A stretch of DNA of 64,000 bases, taken from assembly GCF_002741035.1 (NCBI RefSeq), contig NZ_CP016808.1, positions 4,388,501 through 4,452,500 on the forward strand, read 5' to 3'. Position 1 is the first letter of the stretch. Every line of letters starts with the position of its first letter. The stretch comes from Paenibacillus sp. BIHB 4019 (GTDB taxonomy: Bacteria > Bacillota > Bacilli > Paenibacillales > Paenibacillaceae). A program made the translations under genes and the position numbers. The notes beneath the pieces are model-generated. The model did no database searches and was not told where the DNA came from. It worked only from the letters and a program-made list of their open reading frames with translations. Below are positions 16,872 through 26,199 of this stretch, in pieces.

Positions 16872-16933
16872 GAAATTTCCTCCTAAAGTGTGTTCGATTG
16901 GTGAAAAGCATCTATGATGTTCTGGCTGTCCAG

Positions 16934-18298
16934 TCAAAAATAAGAGGGCTCGCGGAATCGGTTGCCCGGCTGCTTCAGGCCAAGATGGCCGCGCAGCGTA
17001 TAACCTTCGTAATTTTGGCGGAAAAGTCCCCGTTCCTGCAGCAGCGGAATAACCTGCTCTACGAATGGTTCAAGTCCGCCCGGCAAATGCGGCGGCATGA
17101 CGTTAAAGCCATCACAAGCGCCGCTTAGAAACCAGTCCTCCAGTTGATCGGCGATTTGTTCGGCAGTGCCGCATACGGTTAAATGTCCACGGGCCACGGA
17201 AAAATGCAGCCCAAGCTCGCGGATCGAAAGCTGTTCCTTTTGCGACATTTCCACGACCATACGTGCCCGGCTTGAATTGTTCTCAAGGGCGATCTGCGGC
17301 AGCGGACCGTCAACCGGATAACTGCTCAAATCAATATTTAGCAGCCGAGATAAGTAGCGGGTGCTCGCTTCTGGCACGATCAGCTCGTTAAAAGCAGCTT
17401 CCTGCGCCTTCGCTTCTTCCTCCGTATCCCCAATGAAGAACATGACGCCCGGCATAACCTTCAAGTCATCCGCTGTTCGGCCAAACTCGGCGAGCTGCCC
17501 TTTTAAAGCATCATAAAAATGAATCGCTTCTTCCTTGTCCGAGCAGGCAGTAAATACGACATCAGCGGTTTGCGCTGCAAGCCGTTGACCGGCCTTCGAC
17601 GTGCCAGCCTCAACGATGACGGGGCGTCCTTGCGGCGTTCGCGGAATATTAAGCGGGCCTTTCACTTGAAACGCAGCGCCGCTGTGATTAATGGAATGAA
17701 TGCGTGATGGATCTGCAAAAATGCCATTTTCTTTATTCAGAAGCAGCGCTTCTTCTTCCCAGCTGTCCCATAACGCATGGACGACATCGATAAATTCATG
17801 CGCCCGATCATAACGGTTGCCATGCTCAGGCAGATCTTCGCCTTGAAAATTATGCGCTTCTGTATTTTTGGTTGAGGTGACGACATTCCAAGCCGTTCGC
17901 CCGCCTGACAAATGATCGAGCGTTGCAAATCGGCGGGCCAAGTTATAAGGCTCATTAAAAGTAGTCGATACGGTAGCCGCAAGGCCAATTCGCTCCGTAA
18001 CGGCAGTTAATGCTGCAAGCACAATCATCGCATCGGGATAAACAGCGCTGACATCATGCTTTACATCGGCTTTATCCGGTAAAGACAGCGCATCGGCGAA
18101 AAACAGCATATCCATTTTTCCACGTTCCGCCATTTGGGCAGCTTCTTTATAAAAGTTCAGTTCAATGGGGGAATTTGCTCCTGTACCGTTATGGCGCCAA
18201 GCGGCAAAATGATGGCCGAAGCTGAATAAAAAGGCGCCCAAGCTCATTTGCTTATTGTTGCGTTTATCGTTACGCTTCAAAGCGTTCACTTCCTTCAT
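16934..18298 (-). CDS. Flavin-dependent monooxygenase, NtaA/SnaA/DszA family
   Basis: This 454-residue bacterial-luciferase-like protein uses FMNH2 supplied by a separate reductase. MSLGAFLFSFGHHFAAWRHN, LATLDHLSGGRTAWNVVTS and the GRPVIVEAGTSKAGQRLAA block are family signatures of NtaA/SoxA/DszA enzymes, which desulfurise or oxidise organosulfur or aminopolycarboxylate compounds. With the transporter it should release sulfite or similar from an imported substrate. The ATG at 18298 has no ribosome site; a TTG at 18280 with AAGGAAGTG upstream may be the true start. No reductase gene lies in the operon. Confidence 0.92.
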   Translation of the reverse strand: MKEVNALKRNDKRNNKQMSLGAFLFSFGHHFAAWRHNGTGANSPIELNFYKEAAQMAERGKMDMLFFADALSLPDKADVKHDVSAVYPDAMIVLAALTAVTERIGLAATVSTTFNEPYNLARRFATLDHLSGGRTAWNVVTSTKNTEAHNFQGEDLPEHGNRYDRAHEFIDVVHALWDSWEEEALLLNKENGIFADPSRIHSINHSGAAFQVKGPLNIPRTPQGRPVIVEAGTSKAGQRLAAQTADVVFTACSDKEEAIHFYDALKGQLAEFGRTADDLKVMPGVMFFIGDTEEEAKAQEAAFNELIVPEASTRYLSRLLNIDLSSYPVDGPLPQIALENNSSRARMVVEMSQKEQLSIRELGLHFSVARGHLTVCGTAEQIADQLEDWFLSGACDGFNVMPPHLPGGLEPFVEQVIPLLQERGLFRQNYEGYTLRGHLGLKQPGNRFREPSYF

Positions 18299-18339
18299 GT
18301 ATGGCTGAATTCATTTAAAAAGGGACCTGCTAGGTTGAG

Positions 18340-19560
18340 CTAAGCTAGACCGTTTTTGTTGTTTTTAATATAGGTGTAATAGGCTTTGGCAAACAGCTCT
18401 ACACCCCGTACGATATCCTCTTCGTTGCAATAGCTGAAGGAAAGCCGGGCATGTCTGTGGCCTTCGGGCCTCACGAAAAATTGCTTGCCGTCGATGAAGC
18501 TGACACCACTTGCATTCGCATCCGCTACGAATTTGCTCGTATCAATATGTTCAGGGAAGGTGAGCCAAATAAAGAAGCCGCCCTTCGGCACATTGTAACT
18601 AACATCATCGCCCAAATAATGCGCGAGCGCTGCGACCATAGCATCCCGGTTGTTGCGGTACAGGCTTATGCTCCGCTCCAAATGCTCCTCGAAAGGAAAG
18701 CTTTGCAGCAGCTGAGCCACAATTTCCTGCGAAAAAACGCTCGCCTTGCTGCCTTGAAAGAAGACGTTGATGCGGGCAATAACATCCGGGGCAGCGATCG
18801 CCCAGCCTAGCCGAATGCCTGGCGCGACGATTTTGGAGAAGGTGCTCAGGTGGATAACCCGCAGCGGAGCGAACGAATAGAGCGATGGAAGCGGGTCGCC
18901 TTCGAAGGAAAGCTCGGTATAAGCGTCATCCTCCAAGATGAAAAAGTTATATTGATAAGCCAGCGCAGCAAGCTGCTTGCGCCGTTCCAGCGAAAGCGTG
19001 ACACCGCCTGGATTATGAAAGTTCGGCATGACATAAATAAATTTTGGAATCGGGCGGCCATTCTTTGCCGCTTGCTCCAGTGCTTGTTCGACTTCATCGA
19101 CAAGCAGGCCATCCGCATCAATGGGGAAGGAGGTTAGGACAGCTTCTGCTGTACGGAAGGTGCTGACAGCTCCGAAATAAGTCGGGGCCTCCAGCCACAC
19201 ATGGTCGCCGGGGTTTAGCAAAGCCCGGGCAACATAGTCGATTGCTTGCTGCGAGCCATACGTCAGCAGCACATGAGAGGCATCGACATGAATAGAGCGG
19301 CGGGCCGAGCGGTTCGCCACCCACTGAAGCAGCGAGGATGGACCGCCAGCTCCAGCGTATTGAAGGGCATTTCGGCCTTGTGAAAGGATAGCCTCGACGG
19401 CTGCTTCCTTTAATGCCTCATAAGGGAAAGTATCGGAATGCGGCGCTCCGAAAGAAAGCGGAATGCTGTTTGCCTGGCTTGCTGCTTGAGCCGCTCCAAG
19501 CGGCGGGAGTGCTGGAAGGCGCTGAGCGAATGAAAAATCTTCTGGAATAATAGCCGTCAT
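18340..19560 (-). CDS. PLP-dependent aminotransferase (MocR/AAT-I type, no HTH)
   Basis: The 406-residue class I/II aminotransferase carries its PLP lysine in HLSTFSKIVAPGIRLGWAIA and the PLP-phosphate residues nearby; NFHNPGGVTLS and LEDDAYTEL (Asp binding the pyridine nitrogen) are clear. It resembles 2-aminoadipate-type transaminases such as LysN and the catalytic half of MocR proteins, but lacks the GntR DNA-binding domain. Its place between permease and monooxygenase genes suggests that the imported sulfur compound carries, or yields, an amino group. RBS AAGAGGTGACC precedes ATG 19560. Confidence 0.9.
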   Translation of the reverse strand: MTAIIPEDFSFAQRLPALPPLGAAQAASQANSIPLSFGAPHSDTFPYEALKEAAVEAILSQGRNALQYAGAGGPSSLLQWVANRSARRSIHVDASHVLLTYGSQQAIDYVARALLNPGDHVWLEAPTYFGAVSTFRTAEAVLTSFPIDADGLLVDEVEQALEQAAKNGRPIPKFIYVMPNFHNPGGVTLSLERRKQLAALAYQYNFFILEDDAYTELSFEGDPLPSLYSFAPLRVIHLSTFSKIVAPGIRLGWAIAAPDVIARINVFFQGSKASVFSQEIVAQLLQSFPFEEHLERSISLYRNNRDAMVAALAHYLGDDVSYNVPKGGFFIWLTFPEHIDTSKFVADANASGVSFIDGKQFFVRPEGHRHARLSFSYCNEEDIVRGVELFAKAYYTYIKNNKNGLA

Positions 19561-19606
19561 GGCAGGTCACCTCTTATTTTTTAGGAGTAAAATGATTGCT
19601 TGGAAA

Positions 19607-20401
19607 TTAGCCTTTAAAGCTGTCCTGCCATTTCAGCAGGCGCTTCTCAAGCAGGCGTACAAATGAATCGGTCAGCTTGCCGACCGCAGCGAAGGTGAAG
19701 ATGCCGACGAAGACGACGCCGGTGCGCATGAAGGAGCGGGCATCCTGGATCAAATAGCCGATGCCGCGATCCGCGCCCATCAGCTCGGCAACGACGAGGC
19801 ACAGCCAAGCCATGCTGAGCGAAAGCCGCAGACCAAGCAGCACATTAGGCAAAGCGGCTGGAAGCACCAGCTTTGTAATTTGCTTGGCTCTTGTGAATTC
19901 AAGTGCCCGCGCTACATCGAACAGCTTCGAATCGACGTTGCGAACTCCGAGAAACGTATTGACGTATAACGGGAAGAAGGCGCCCACGGCAATCAGCAGT
20001 ATTTTGGAAAGCTCGCCGAAGCCGAACCATAAAATAAATAGCGGCGTAATCGCCAGCAGCGGAACCGTTCGCAGCATTTGAATCGAAGGATCAAGCACAT
20101 CCTCGGTGCGTTTGGACAAACCGACTAATAGGCCGATTAGCAAGCCGAGCGTACCCCCAATTAAAAAGCCCATCGCAGCACGGTATATGCTGATTCGCAA
20201 ATGCTTGATAAATTCCCCCGAAATCAGCAGCTCGTAGAAATCCTTCATAATAGAGAGCGGCGATGGGAATAATTGAGCAGAAATCAGCTCCGCATAGGAT
20301 AAATACTGCCAGATGATAAGGACGAGCAGCGGCAGTACAGCTCCTATAAGGAAGCGGCTCGCTGCGCTTCTTTTGTGACTTTTTTTCGTTAGCTTAGTCA
20401 T
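19607..20401 (-). CDS. Sulfonate-type ABC transporter permease
   Basis: In this 264-residue SsuC/TauC-like permease, about six hydrophobic segments are visible. The EAA loop is readable as EFTRAKQITKLVLPAALPNV followed by LLGLRLSLSMAWLCLVVAEL, the hallmark of nitrate/sulfonate/taurine permeases. A positively charged N-terminus precedes the first segment. It has GGAAGG before the ATG and lies 35 bases after the ATPase gene. It partners with the products of 15825 and 20437. Confidence 0.94.
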   Translation of the reverse strand: MTKLTKKSHKRSAASRFLIGAVLPLLVLIIWQYLSYAELISAQLFPSPLSIMKDFYELLISGEFIKHLRISIYRAAMGFLIGGTLGLLIGLLVGLSKRTEDVLDPSIQMLRTVPLLAITPLFILWFGFGELSKILLIAVGAFFPLYVNTFLGVRNVDSKLFDVARALEFTRAKQITKLVLPAALPNVLLGLRLSLSMAWLCLVVAELMGADRGIGYLIQDARSFMRTGVVFVGIFTFAAVGKLTDSFVRLLEKRLLKWQDSFKG

Positions 20402-20436
20402 TGCATTTCAATCCTTCCTGAGCTTGTCCATATGCT

Positions 20437-21210
20437 TTAAATTTCCCAGCCTGCCAGCACAGGGGCCGTATCATTGAGCGCAGACAGCACCTTGGTACGG
20501 AATTGTTGAAAGCTTATTCCTGTACGGTCTCTCGGATACGGAAGATCGATCGTAATGGTGCTTTTAATCGTTCCGGGCCGGGCGCCCATTACATAGATGC
20601 GGTTCGACAGGAATACAGCTTCGTCGATATCATGGGTGACGAGCAGCATCGTGGTGCCATTTTTCTCCCATATATCGAGCAAGGCTTCCTGCATATGTGT
20701 TTTCGTGAAAGCATCCAGCGCACCGAATGGCTCGTCCAGCAGCAGCACCTCAGGATTGCGCAGCAAAGCTCTAGCAATGGCGACCCGCTGTGACATGCCC
20801 CCGGACAACTCGCGCGGGTATGACTTCTCGAATCCTTGCAGCTTTACCAAGGCGATGATGTCATCGACCTGTTTTCTAACTTCAGGAGCACGCAGCGACA
20901 GATCAGCCGCAATATTTTGTTCGACCGTAAGCCAAGGAAACAAGCGGTGCTCTTGAAAAATAACGCCTTTTTCCTTGCTGGGCCGAGTGACCTCTTTCCC
21001 GCTTAGCATGACGCTTCCTGCATATTGCCCATCGAGTCCGGCGACGATTTTGAGAAGCGTGCTTTTGCCGCAGCCGCTGGGACCGATGAAGCTCACAAAC
21101 TGTCCAGGCTTGACGCTAAAATCAATTTCGGATAAGACGTTCAGCGTTTCGGCTCCGCGGTTGAATGACTTATGCAAGGAACGTATCGTCAATTCACCTT
21201 TTTGCGTCAA
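20437..21210 (-). CDS. Sulfonate-type ABC transporter ATPase
   Basis: This 257-residue SsuB/TauB-like ATPase has a Walker [19 protein letters not shown]-loop [14 protein letters not shown] signature [15 protein letters not shown], Walker [13 protein letters not shown] and H-loop [10 protein letters not shown], all intact. It powers import by the permease at 19607. The start is TTG 21210 with TAAGGTTAGGTG ahead; no ATG fits the conserved N-terminus. It is the first gene of the operon and is divergent from the LysR gene at 21337, which very likely controls it. Confidence 0.95.
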   Translation of the reverse strand: MTQKGELTIRSLHKSFNRGAETLNVLSEIDFSVKPGQFVSFIGPSGCGKSTLLKIVAGLDGQYAGSVMLSGKEVTRPSKEKGVIFQEHRLFPWLTVEQNIAADLSLRAPEVRKQVDDIIALVKLQGFEKSYPRELSGGMSQRVAIARALLRNPEVLLLDEPFGALDAFTKTHMQEALLDIWEKNGTTMLLVTHDIDEAVFLSNRIYVMGARPGTIKSTITIDLPYPRDRTGISFQQFRTKVLSALNDTAPVLAGWEI

Positions 21211-21336
21211 AATATCACCTAACCTTATTGAATTAGTGGGGTATTAACTGCTATTATTAACTCATATAAATACTTCTGATGTAAAATATGAATTTTTTAT
21301 CTTATCATAAATTTCATTTATGTAATGGGGGCCAAT

Positions 21337-22233
21337 ATGCGAATTGAGCAGCTGCAATACGTTGTGGAAGTAGCGTTAACCGGATCTATATCGATTGCAG
21401 CAGAGCGGCTGCACGTATCACAGCCGAATATAAGCCATGCGATTTCTACCTTGGAAAAGGAGGTCGGCCTTACTTTATTTCATCGCACACGTTCAGGAAC
21501 GACGCCGACGGAGGCTGGCAAATCGATTATTGCTAAAGCGCAAAGCATTTTGCTGCAGCTCGATGATTTAAAGGAAACCGCGAAGGTCCACTCGACGCTG
21601 CTTGACGAGCAGCTGTCTATAGGCGCCATTTCCGGCATTTGCACAAGCGTACTTCCTCGTACTTTATCCAGCTATGCCAGTAAATATCCTTATGTGGAAA
21701 TGGAGGTCGTCGAGGATCATTCCGGAGGAATTGAGGAGCGGCTGCTGGAGGGAAAGCTTGATCTTGGATTAATGGGCATTACGGGCGAATATTCCCATAA
21801 GCAGCTGACGGCAGAGCGTTTTCTGTCCTGTGAAATTATGGCTTGTGTAGGTGCCAAGTCGCCGCTTGCTTCGCGGAAAAGCCTTTCCTTAAAGGAGATT
21901 TTGGAATATCCGATTTTGGGCGCCTCCGGCCATATGCAGGAGCTGTTGAAGCCGCACGGCACGCCACGGCAATTGTTTCATTCGAAAGGCACAGAAGCGG
22001 CAAAATGTGTGGCGGCGGAAGGGATGGCGATTTGCTTCTACATGGATATGTCGCTGAAAATGGACCCTTATGTGGCCACAGGCCAAATCATTCCGATCCC
22101 TATTAAGGAAAAGCCTGTCGTGCATTTATATTGGGTGCATCAGAAAAAAAAGCTGACCGCAGCAAGCGAGGCCTTTATGAAGGAGCTTTTTTTGCAGCTG
22201 GACCAATTTAATCGCATGCAGCGATTTTATTAA
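21337..22233 (+). CDS. LysR-family regulator of the sulfur operon
   Basis: This 298-residue protein has an N-terminal winged helix-turn-helix, MRIEQLQYVVEVALTGSISI then AAERLHVSQPNISHAISTLE, followed by a two-lobed effector domain (about residues 90-290). ATG 21337 aligns with the usual LysR start and has GGGGG six bases before; ATG 21325 is less likely. It is divergent from the sulfonate-type operon with 126 bp between, the usual layout for CysL/CmbR/SsuR-like control of sulfur scavenging by O-acetylserine or sulfate signals. The effector is not known from sequence. Confidence 0.9.
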   Translation: MRIEQLQYVVEVALTGSISIAAERLHVSQPNISHAISTLEKEVGLTLFHRTRSGTTPTEAGKSIIAKAQSILLQLDDLKETAKVHSTLLDEQLSIGAISGICTSVLPRTLSSYASKYPYVEMEVVEDHSGGIEERLLEGKLDLGLMGITGEYSHKQLTAERFLSCEIMACVGAKSPLASRKSLSLKEILEYPILGASGHMQELLKPHGTPRQLFHSKGTEAAKCVAAEGMAICFYMDMSLKMDPYVATGQIIPIPIKEKPVVHLYWVHQKKKLTAASEAFMKELFLQLDQFNRMQRFY

Positions 22234-22422
22234 GAGCTGAATGAGGATGCGCTTTTAAATTAACGGTAGAGAAGGGCAATTAAATGCAATTCCATTGAAA
22301 AACAACAAGTATGCCTTGTTCATTGCATGTAAATCAAGCTCTTAATTATGTAAACTTGAATCAGCAAAACGATGGATGGCTTTGCTGACGAGTGAACCTA
22401 TTATTAAGGGAGTGTTTTTACA

Positions 22423-23634
22423 TTGAACAAGCATCAACTTACTTCTTCCCGCCGAGCGGCAGCGAGTACCCCGGCTACTGATCGTTTGCCATGGGCCGCA
22501 TTATTAGCGCTCGCTATGGCAGGATTTATTTGTATTCTGACCGAGACGATTCCCGCAGGCTTGCTGCCGCAAATCGCCCGGGGACTCCAGATTTCAGAGT
22601 CGCTTGCCGGCCAACTGGTCACCGCGTACGCGCTCGGCACTTTATTGACAGCCATTCCTTTGACCGCGGCTACGAACAATTGGCGTAGACGGCCTCTGCT
22701 TCTGCTATGTATGTTTGGCTTTTTGCTGTTCAACAGCGTAACGGCATTTTCCTCCAGTTTTGGGCTGACCTTGATTGCCCGCTTTATGGCGGGTGTAAGC
22801 TCCGGCATATTATGGGGCATGTCCGCTGGCTATGCTCGCCGTATGGTGCCTGATGCGCTGAAGGGCCGCGCCATGGCGGTAGCGATGCTTGGGTCGCCAA
22901 TTGCGCTTGCACTGGGAGTTCCGGCAGGTACTTTTCTTGGTGTATTTGCGGGCTGGCGGTTTGTTTTTGGAATCATGTCGCTGCTTGCTATGCTGCTCAT
23001 CTTGTGGATGATGTGGAAGATGCCGGACTTTGCAGGGCAACCTTCTGCCAAGAGACGTTCCCTCTACAACGTAATGACAATTCCGGGAGTAAGGCCCGTT
23101 TTAGCCGTCGTTCTCGCTTGGATGCTTGCACATAACATTCTTTATACGTATATAGCGCCCTATTTGGCTATGGTCGGGCTTGTGGAGCGCGTTGATGTCG
23201 TTTTACTTGTTTTTGGAGTAGCATCGGTTGCGGGCATCATACTCATTGGCCTGTTGATTGACCGCATGCTGCGGGCTATGGTTTTAATAAGCCTCGCGGG
23301 TTTCGCCGTCGCCTCTATTCTGCTGGGCATAGGCAGCAGCGAGCCAATGATCGTTTATATAGCCATTGCATTGTGGGGGGTGACATTTGGCGGGGCAGCG
23401 ACGCTGCTGCAGACAGCAGCGGCCGAAGCCGCTGGCGATCATGCAGATGTGGCGCAATCCATGCTGGTGACGGCCTGGAATTTGGCGATTGGCGGGGGTG
23501 GATTAATCGGTGCGCTTTTGCTTGAAACGCTGGGTGTTATTTCTTTCCCATGGACACTTTCCTTGCTGGTAATCATCGCTCTGCTCATCGCCTTCGTTGC
23601 CAAGGAGCATGGTTTTCGCTCGAATAGAGGCTGA
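22423..23634 (+). CDS. MFS transporter, DHA1 family
   Basis: The 403-residue protein has twelve predicted membrane segments. The N-terminal WAALLALAMAGFICILTETI and AGLLPQIARGLQISESLAGQ, and the A-loop NWRRRPLLLLCMFGF, are those of AraJ/YdhP/PbuE-like efflux proteins that export sugars, purines or drugs. The TTG start at 22423 has AAGGGAG about ten bases ahead. It is convergent with an Lrp-type regulator ending seven bases downstream. The 190-bp leader holds 9-bp inverted repeats TTAAGAGCT/AGCTCTTAA (22230 and 22337) of unknown use. Confidence 0.87.
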   Translation: MNKHQLTSSRRAAASTPATDRLPWAALLALAMAGFICILTETIPAGLLPQIARGLQISESLAGQLVTAYALGTLLTAIPLTAATNNWRRRPLLLLCMFGFLLFNSVTAFSSSFGLTLIARFMAGVSSGILWGMSAGYARRMVPDALKGRAMAVAMLGSPIALALGVPAGTFLGVFAGWRFVFGIMSLLAMLLILWMMWKMPDFAGQPSAKRRSLYNVMTIPGVRPVLAVVLAWMLAHNILYTYIAPYLAMVGLVERVDVVLLVFGVASVAGIILIGLLIDRMLRAMVLISLAGFAVASILLGIGSSEPMIVYIAIALWGVTFGGAATLLQTAAAEAAGDHADVAQSMLVTAWNLAIGGGGLIGALLLETLGVISFPWTLSLLVIIALLIAFVAKEHGFRSNRG

Positions 23635-23640
23635 GTAGCA

Positions 23641-24102
23641 TCAGCCTAAATCCGTGAGGTATTGTGCTTCCGCAAGAGCAGGGATCAGAAGCTTATGATC
23701 AATGGGGGACGACATGACGATCAAAATCGTATACGTCCCATATTTATCGCATTGATTGCCAAACTCTTCAAGGGACCGGGTAGAGTCGGTCAACACTTTC
23801 AATAAGTAATTGTGCTGGCCGCTGATGCGGTGGCACTCCATGACATCGGGAGAGCTATGGACAAAATCGAGAAAGGCATGGCAATCCCGCGTCTGAAACA
23901 GCATATAGGCGACGGAGGACTTGCCGATTTTTTCTGGGGAAATGATCGTGCGGTATTCCTCGATAACGCCTTTTTCCTCCAGCCGTCTGACTCTTTCCGT
24001 TACAGCCGGTTGGGACAATCCCACACTTTTGCCAAGGTCCGTCATGGAAATTCTCGCTTGATTTTGCAAATGGAATAAAATTTGTTTGTCCACATGATCC
24101 AC
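23641..24102 (-). CDS. Lrp/AsnC-family regulator
   Basis: This 153-residue feast/famine regulator has an N-terminal helix-turn-helix, VDKQILFHLQNQARISMTDL then GKSVGLSQPAVTERVRRLEE, and a C-terminal RAM-type ligand domain (about 65-145) with the motif HRISGQHNYLLKV. The GTG at 24102 is chosen because AAGGAGG lies eight bases before it and the conserved N-terminus starts there. The convergent MFS gene is the natural candidate target, but the divergent neighbourhood offers no direct evidence. The effector is probably an amino acid. Confidence 0.9.
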   Translation of the reverse strand: MDHVDKQILFHLQNQARISMTDLGKSVGLSQPAVTERVRRLEEKGVIEEYRTIISPEKIGKSSVAYMLFQTRDCHAFLDFVHSSPDVMECHRISGQHNYLLKVLTDSTRSLEEFGNQCDKYGTYTILIVMSSPIDHKLLIPALAEAQYLTDLG

Positions 24103-24233
24103 GAAAGATTCCTCCTTTAATATTAAAGTTTTTATAAGTAGAAACAATGAATTTATAAGCTATAACAATTTTTGCTTCATAATTATAGGTGAATAAGCCG
24201 TTTGTATGACTATCATAAACCTATAAGCTTACT

Positions 24234-25109
24234 TTAAGCAAGTGACAGCTCCTCTTTGATATATTGCATCAATTGATGCTTGGAGGTGGCCGCATAGCTC
24301 TCATTGCGCAGCTGCAGCAAGCCGATGGGAATGGAGGCATCCTTGAGCTTTACATCGAGGGCAACAAGATTTGGCGCCAGCTCTGTCGAAGCAAGAACAA
24401 CGCCTATGGCGGCTGTCTGCTGGATAAAGGCTGGAATTGCGGAAATTTGGCTGACCGTATGCAGGAGGGGGGCTTCGTCATAGCGTGAAAACTGCTTGGA
24501 TAATCGCAAATAATAAAGGCATGTACTTCCCCCAATTAGCAAAGGATAAGCAAGCAGCTCAGCAAAATCTATGCCGTCCCTGTTCGCTAGGGGATGGCCA
24601 TTCGCTGCAACAAAGGCGATTTTTTCCTCGAACAAGGGCTCAAAGCGAAAGGAGGTCGAATCAGCAGGCTCCCCGCAAATGGCAAAGTCGAGTCCGCCTT
24701 GCAGCACTCCACGCGACAGCGTGTCGGTGTTGCCTATAACAAAATGGCAGGAAACACGAGGCTTTTGCGCCTGGAAGCGCCGGAGCGAAGCAGGCAGTAC
24801 CTGCTTTGCGAGCGATTCTAACGCGCCTACGCTGACCTTCCCGATTTCTTCTTGCTGCAAAGCCTTCGCCTGCTCCGCTACATAATGCCAATGCCCAATA
24901 AGCTTGTCTACCTCGGCGGCGAACAGCTGCCCGGAGGCCGTAAGCTCGGCATCCCAGCCCCGTTTGAACAGCTGAATGCCAAGCTCCTTCTCCAGCCGCT
25001 GGACCTGATTAGTGACGGTAGACTGGGCATAATGCAGCTTGAGGGCGGCTTTAGAAAAGTTTCCTTCTTGAACAATCGTTTGAAACGTCGTTAATTCCTT
25101 CAAATCCAT
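24234..25109 (-). CDS. LysR-family regulator, partner of a tautomerase-type gene
   Basis: The 291-residue protein has the LysR winged helix at the N-terminus, MDLKELTTFQTIVQEGNFSK then AALKLHYAQSTVTNQVQRLE, and an effector-binding domain from about residue 88. The promoter region just upstream (25110-25216) is about four-fifths identical to that of the tautomerase/decarboxylase gene at 35554. This suggests the regulator was once divergent from such a gene and that a 10-kb island now separates them. The 22-bp inverted repeat at 25159-25180 is its probable operator. Confidence 0.9.
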   Translation of the reverse strand: MDLKELTTFQTIVQEGNFSKAALKLHYAQSTVTNQVQRLEKELGIQLFKRGWDAELTASGQLFAAEVDKLIGHWHYVAEQAKALQQEEIGKVSVGALESLAKQVLPASLRRFQAQKPRVSCHFVIGNTDTLSRGVLQGGLDFAICGEPADSTSFRFEPLFEEKIAFVAANGHPLANRDGIDFAELLAYPLLIGGSTCLYYLRLSKQFSRYDEAPLLHTVSQISAIPAFIQQTAAIGVVLASTELAPNLVALDVKLKDASIPIGLLQLRNESYAATSKHQLMQYIKEELSLA

Positions 25110-25216
25110 GCTGCACAGCTCCTTGTATAAATAGCGAATAATCTTATTTGTTAAAACTGAATGAGATTATGATCTCATTCAATTATACAAATAAATGGGA
25201 GAGGCGTTCAATAGGG
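25110..25216. repeat. Direct repeat A: LysR/tautomerase intergenic region, left copy
   Basis: The 107 bases correspond base for base, without gaps, to 35421-35527, differing at about 21 positions by eye. Both contain a LysR-type inverted repeat; here GAATGAGAT and ATCTCATTC flank TATG (25159-25180). The similarity reaches into the first codons of the LysR gene. This copy ends next to a tautomerase gene fragment on the opposite strand. Confidence 0.85.
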
Positions 25217-25229
25217 ATCGCCAATTGAT

Positions 25230-25271
25230 GACCAGCATGATGAATCCATCTTCCTCGGGAATCGCCAGCGC
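25230..25271 (-). pseudogene. Remnant of a tautomerase gene, inverted
   Basis: On the minus strand these 42 bases encode ALAIPEEDGFIMLV. They match about 35 of 42 bases of the segment encoding GLAIREEDVFIMLV in the tautomerase gene at 35554 (around 35841-35882), in the same reading frame. The flanks do not continue the match clearly, so this is a short rearranged remnant. It supports the idea that a second tautomerase gene once lay here. Confidence 0.5.
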
Positions 25272-25315
25272 AAAGGGCTGAAACGGTACTGCGCCCCGCA
25301 GCCCGGAGAAAAACG

Positions 25316-25358
25316 AAAAAACCAGTACACGTGACAAGCGTCTCGTTTACTGGTTTTT
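25316..25358 (-). terminator. Terminator of the GntR gene
   Basis: AAAAACCAGTA and TACTGGTTTTT form 11-bp arms around a loop of about 20 bases just beyond the stop codon of the minus-strand gntR gene; the 3' arm on that strand ends in T residues. Confidence 0.8.
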
Positions 25359-25363
25359 GCCGT

Positions 25364-26011
25364 TTAAATCATATCGAGGTAATCAATTTTCCAATGCACA
25401 GTTTTAATAAACTCGTCCAGCTTTGCAGAATCTCTTTGTTTGAAAAGCTGAATAATCTGCTTATGCTCCTCATTCATTTGCGATAATACCGCAAACAGCC
25501 GCTGCTTGTCCTCGCTTAAATAAATTTGCCGGATAAAGCTGTTTTGCAGCGATTTCAATATGTCAATTAAGGTGCTGTTGTTGCATTTCAGCAAGTAAAC
25601 ATTATGAAAATCGTTCTGCCAATGCTGGTAATCGGTATAATTTTGCTGCTGGATCGCCAAGTCGATTTTTTCAACCAGCCGCTCCATCGTCGCGACATCG
25701 TCTTCGTCTAAATTCGAAACGGATAAAGTAGCGGCAAGCGCATCCAGCACCCCGACGACCTGAAAAACATCCAGCTTCTTTTTTGTATCCAGCTCTTTAA
25801 CGATGAAGCCTCGGCGGGGCAAGTTTTCCAGCAAATTTTCCGAGGCCAGCTGAATCAATGCTTCCCGGACAGGGGTACGGCTGACCCCCAGCGTTTGGCA
25901 AATGGAGGCTTCGTTCAATTTCTGATTAGGCAGCAAAGAGCCGTTTTGAATTTTTTCTGCTATATAATTGTACACATGATCTTTTAAGGACTGGTACTTT
26001 TTGATGGTCAT
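25364..26011 (-). CDS. GntR-family regulator (FCD domain) of the catabolic island
   Basis: This 215-residue protein has an N-terminal GntR winged helix with LKDHVYNYIAEKIQNGSLLP then LGVSRTPVREALIQLASENL, and a helical FCD-type effector domain (about residues 80-210; metal/ligand histidines such as those in NDFHNVYL are visible). AAAGGAGCGCTACA precedes ATG 26011. It is divergent from the catabolic genes starting at 26348, and two TTGTATACAA-type sites lie between them, the usual operator shape for this family. It probably represses the operon until its substrate is present. Confidence 0.9.
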   Translation of the reverse strand: MTIKKYQSLKDHVYNYIAEKIQNGSLLPNQKLNEASICQTLGVSRTPVREALIQLASENLLENLPRRGFIVKELDTKKKLDVFQVVGVLDALAATLSVSNLDEDDVATMERLVEKIDLAIQQQNYTDYQHWQNDFHNVYLLKCNNSTLIDILKSLQNSFIRQIYLSEDKQRLFAVLSQMNEEHKQIIQLFKQRDSAKLDEFIKTVHWKIDYLDMI

Positions 26012-26199
26012 TGTAGCGCTCCTTTAGGACGAATGAAAAATGCTGGTTTCCAGTATCTGCAGGGAAATCTATGATTCATAGTACCATTGTCATAGGGTTT
26101 GATCAAGCGGCGAGGTCCTTTTTGAAAGCGCTTTATAATTTTGTTGATTTTCAAAAGGAAGCATGATATGATCAGAAACATAAACAAGGATATTGTATA

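Noticed and set aside
22230..22345. Transposon ends TTAAGAGCT/AGCTCTTAA
   Set aside because: Nine-base inverted repeats 100 bases apart in an intergenic region, with one lying over the stop of the LysR gene; may be chance.
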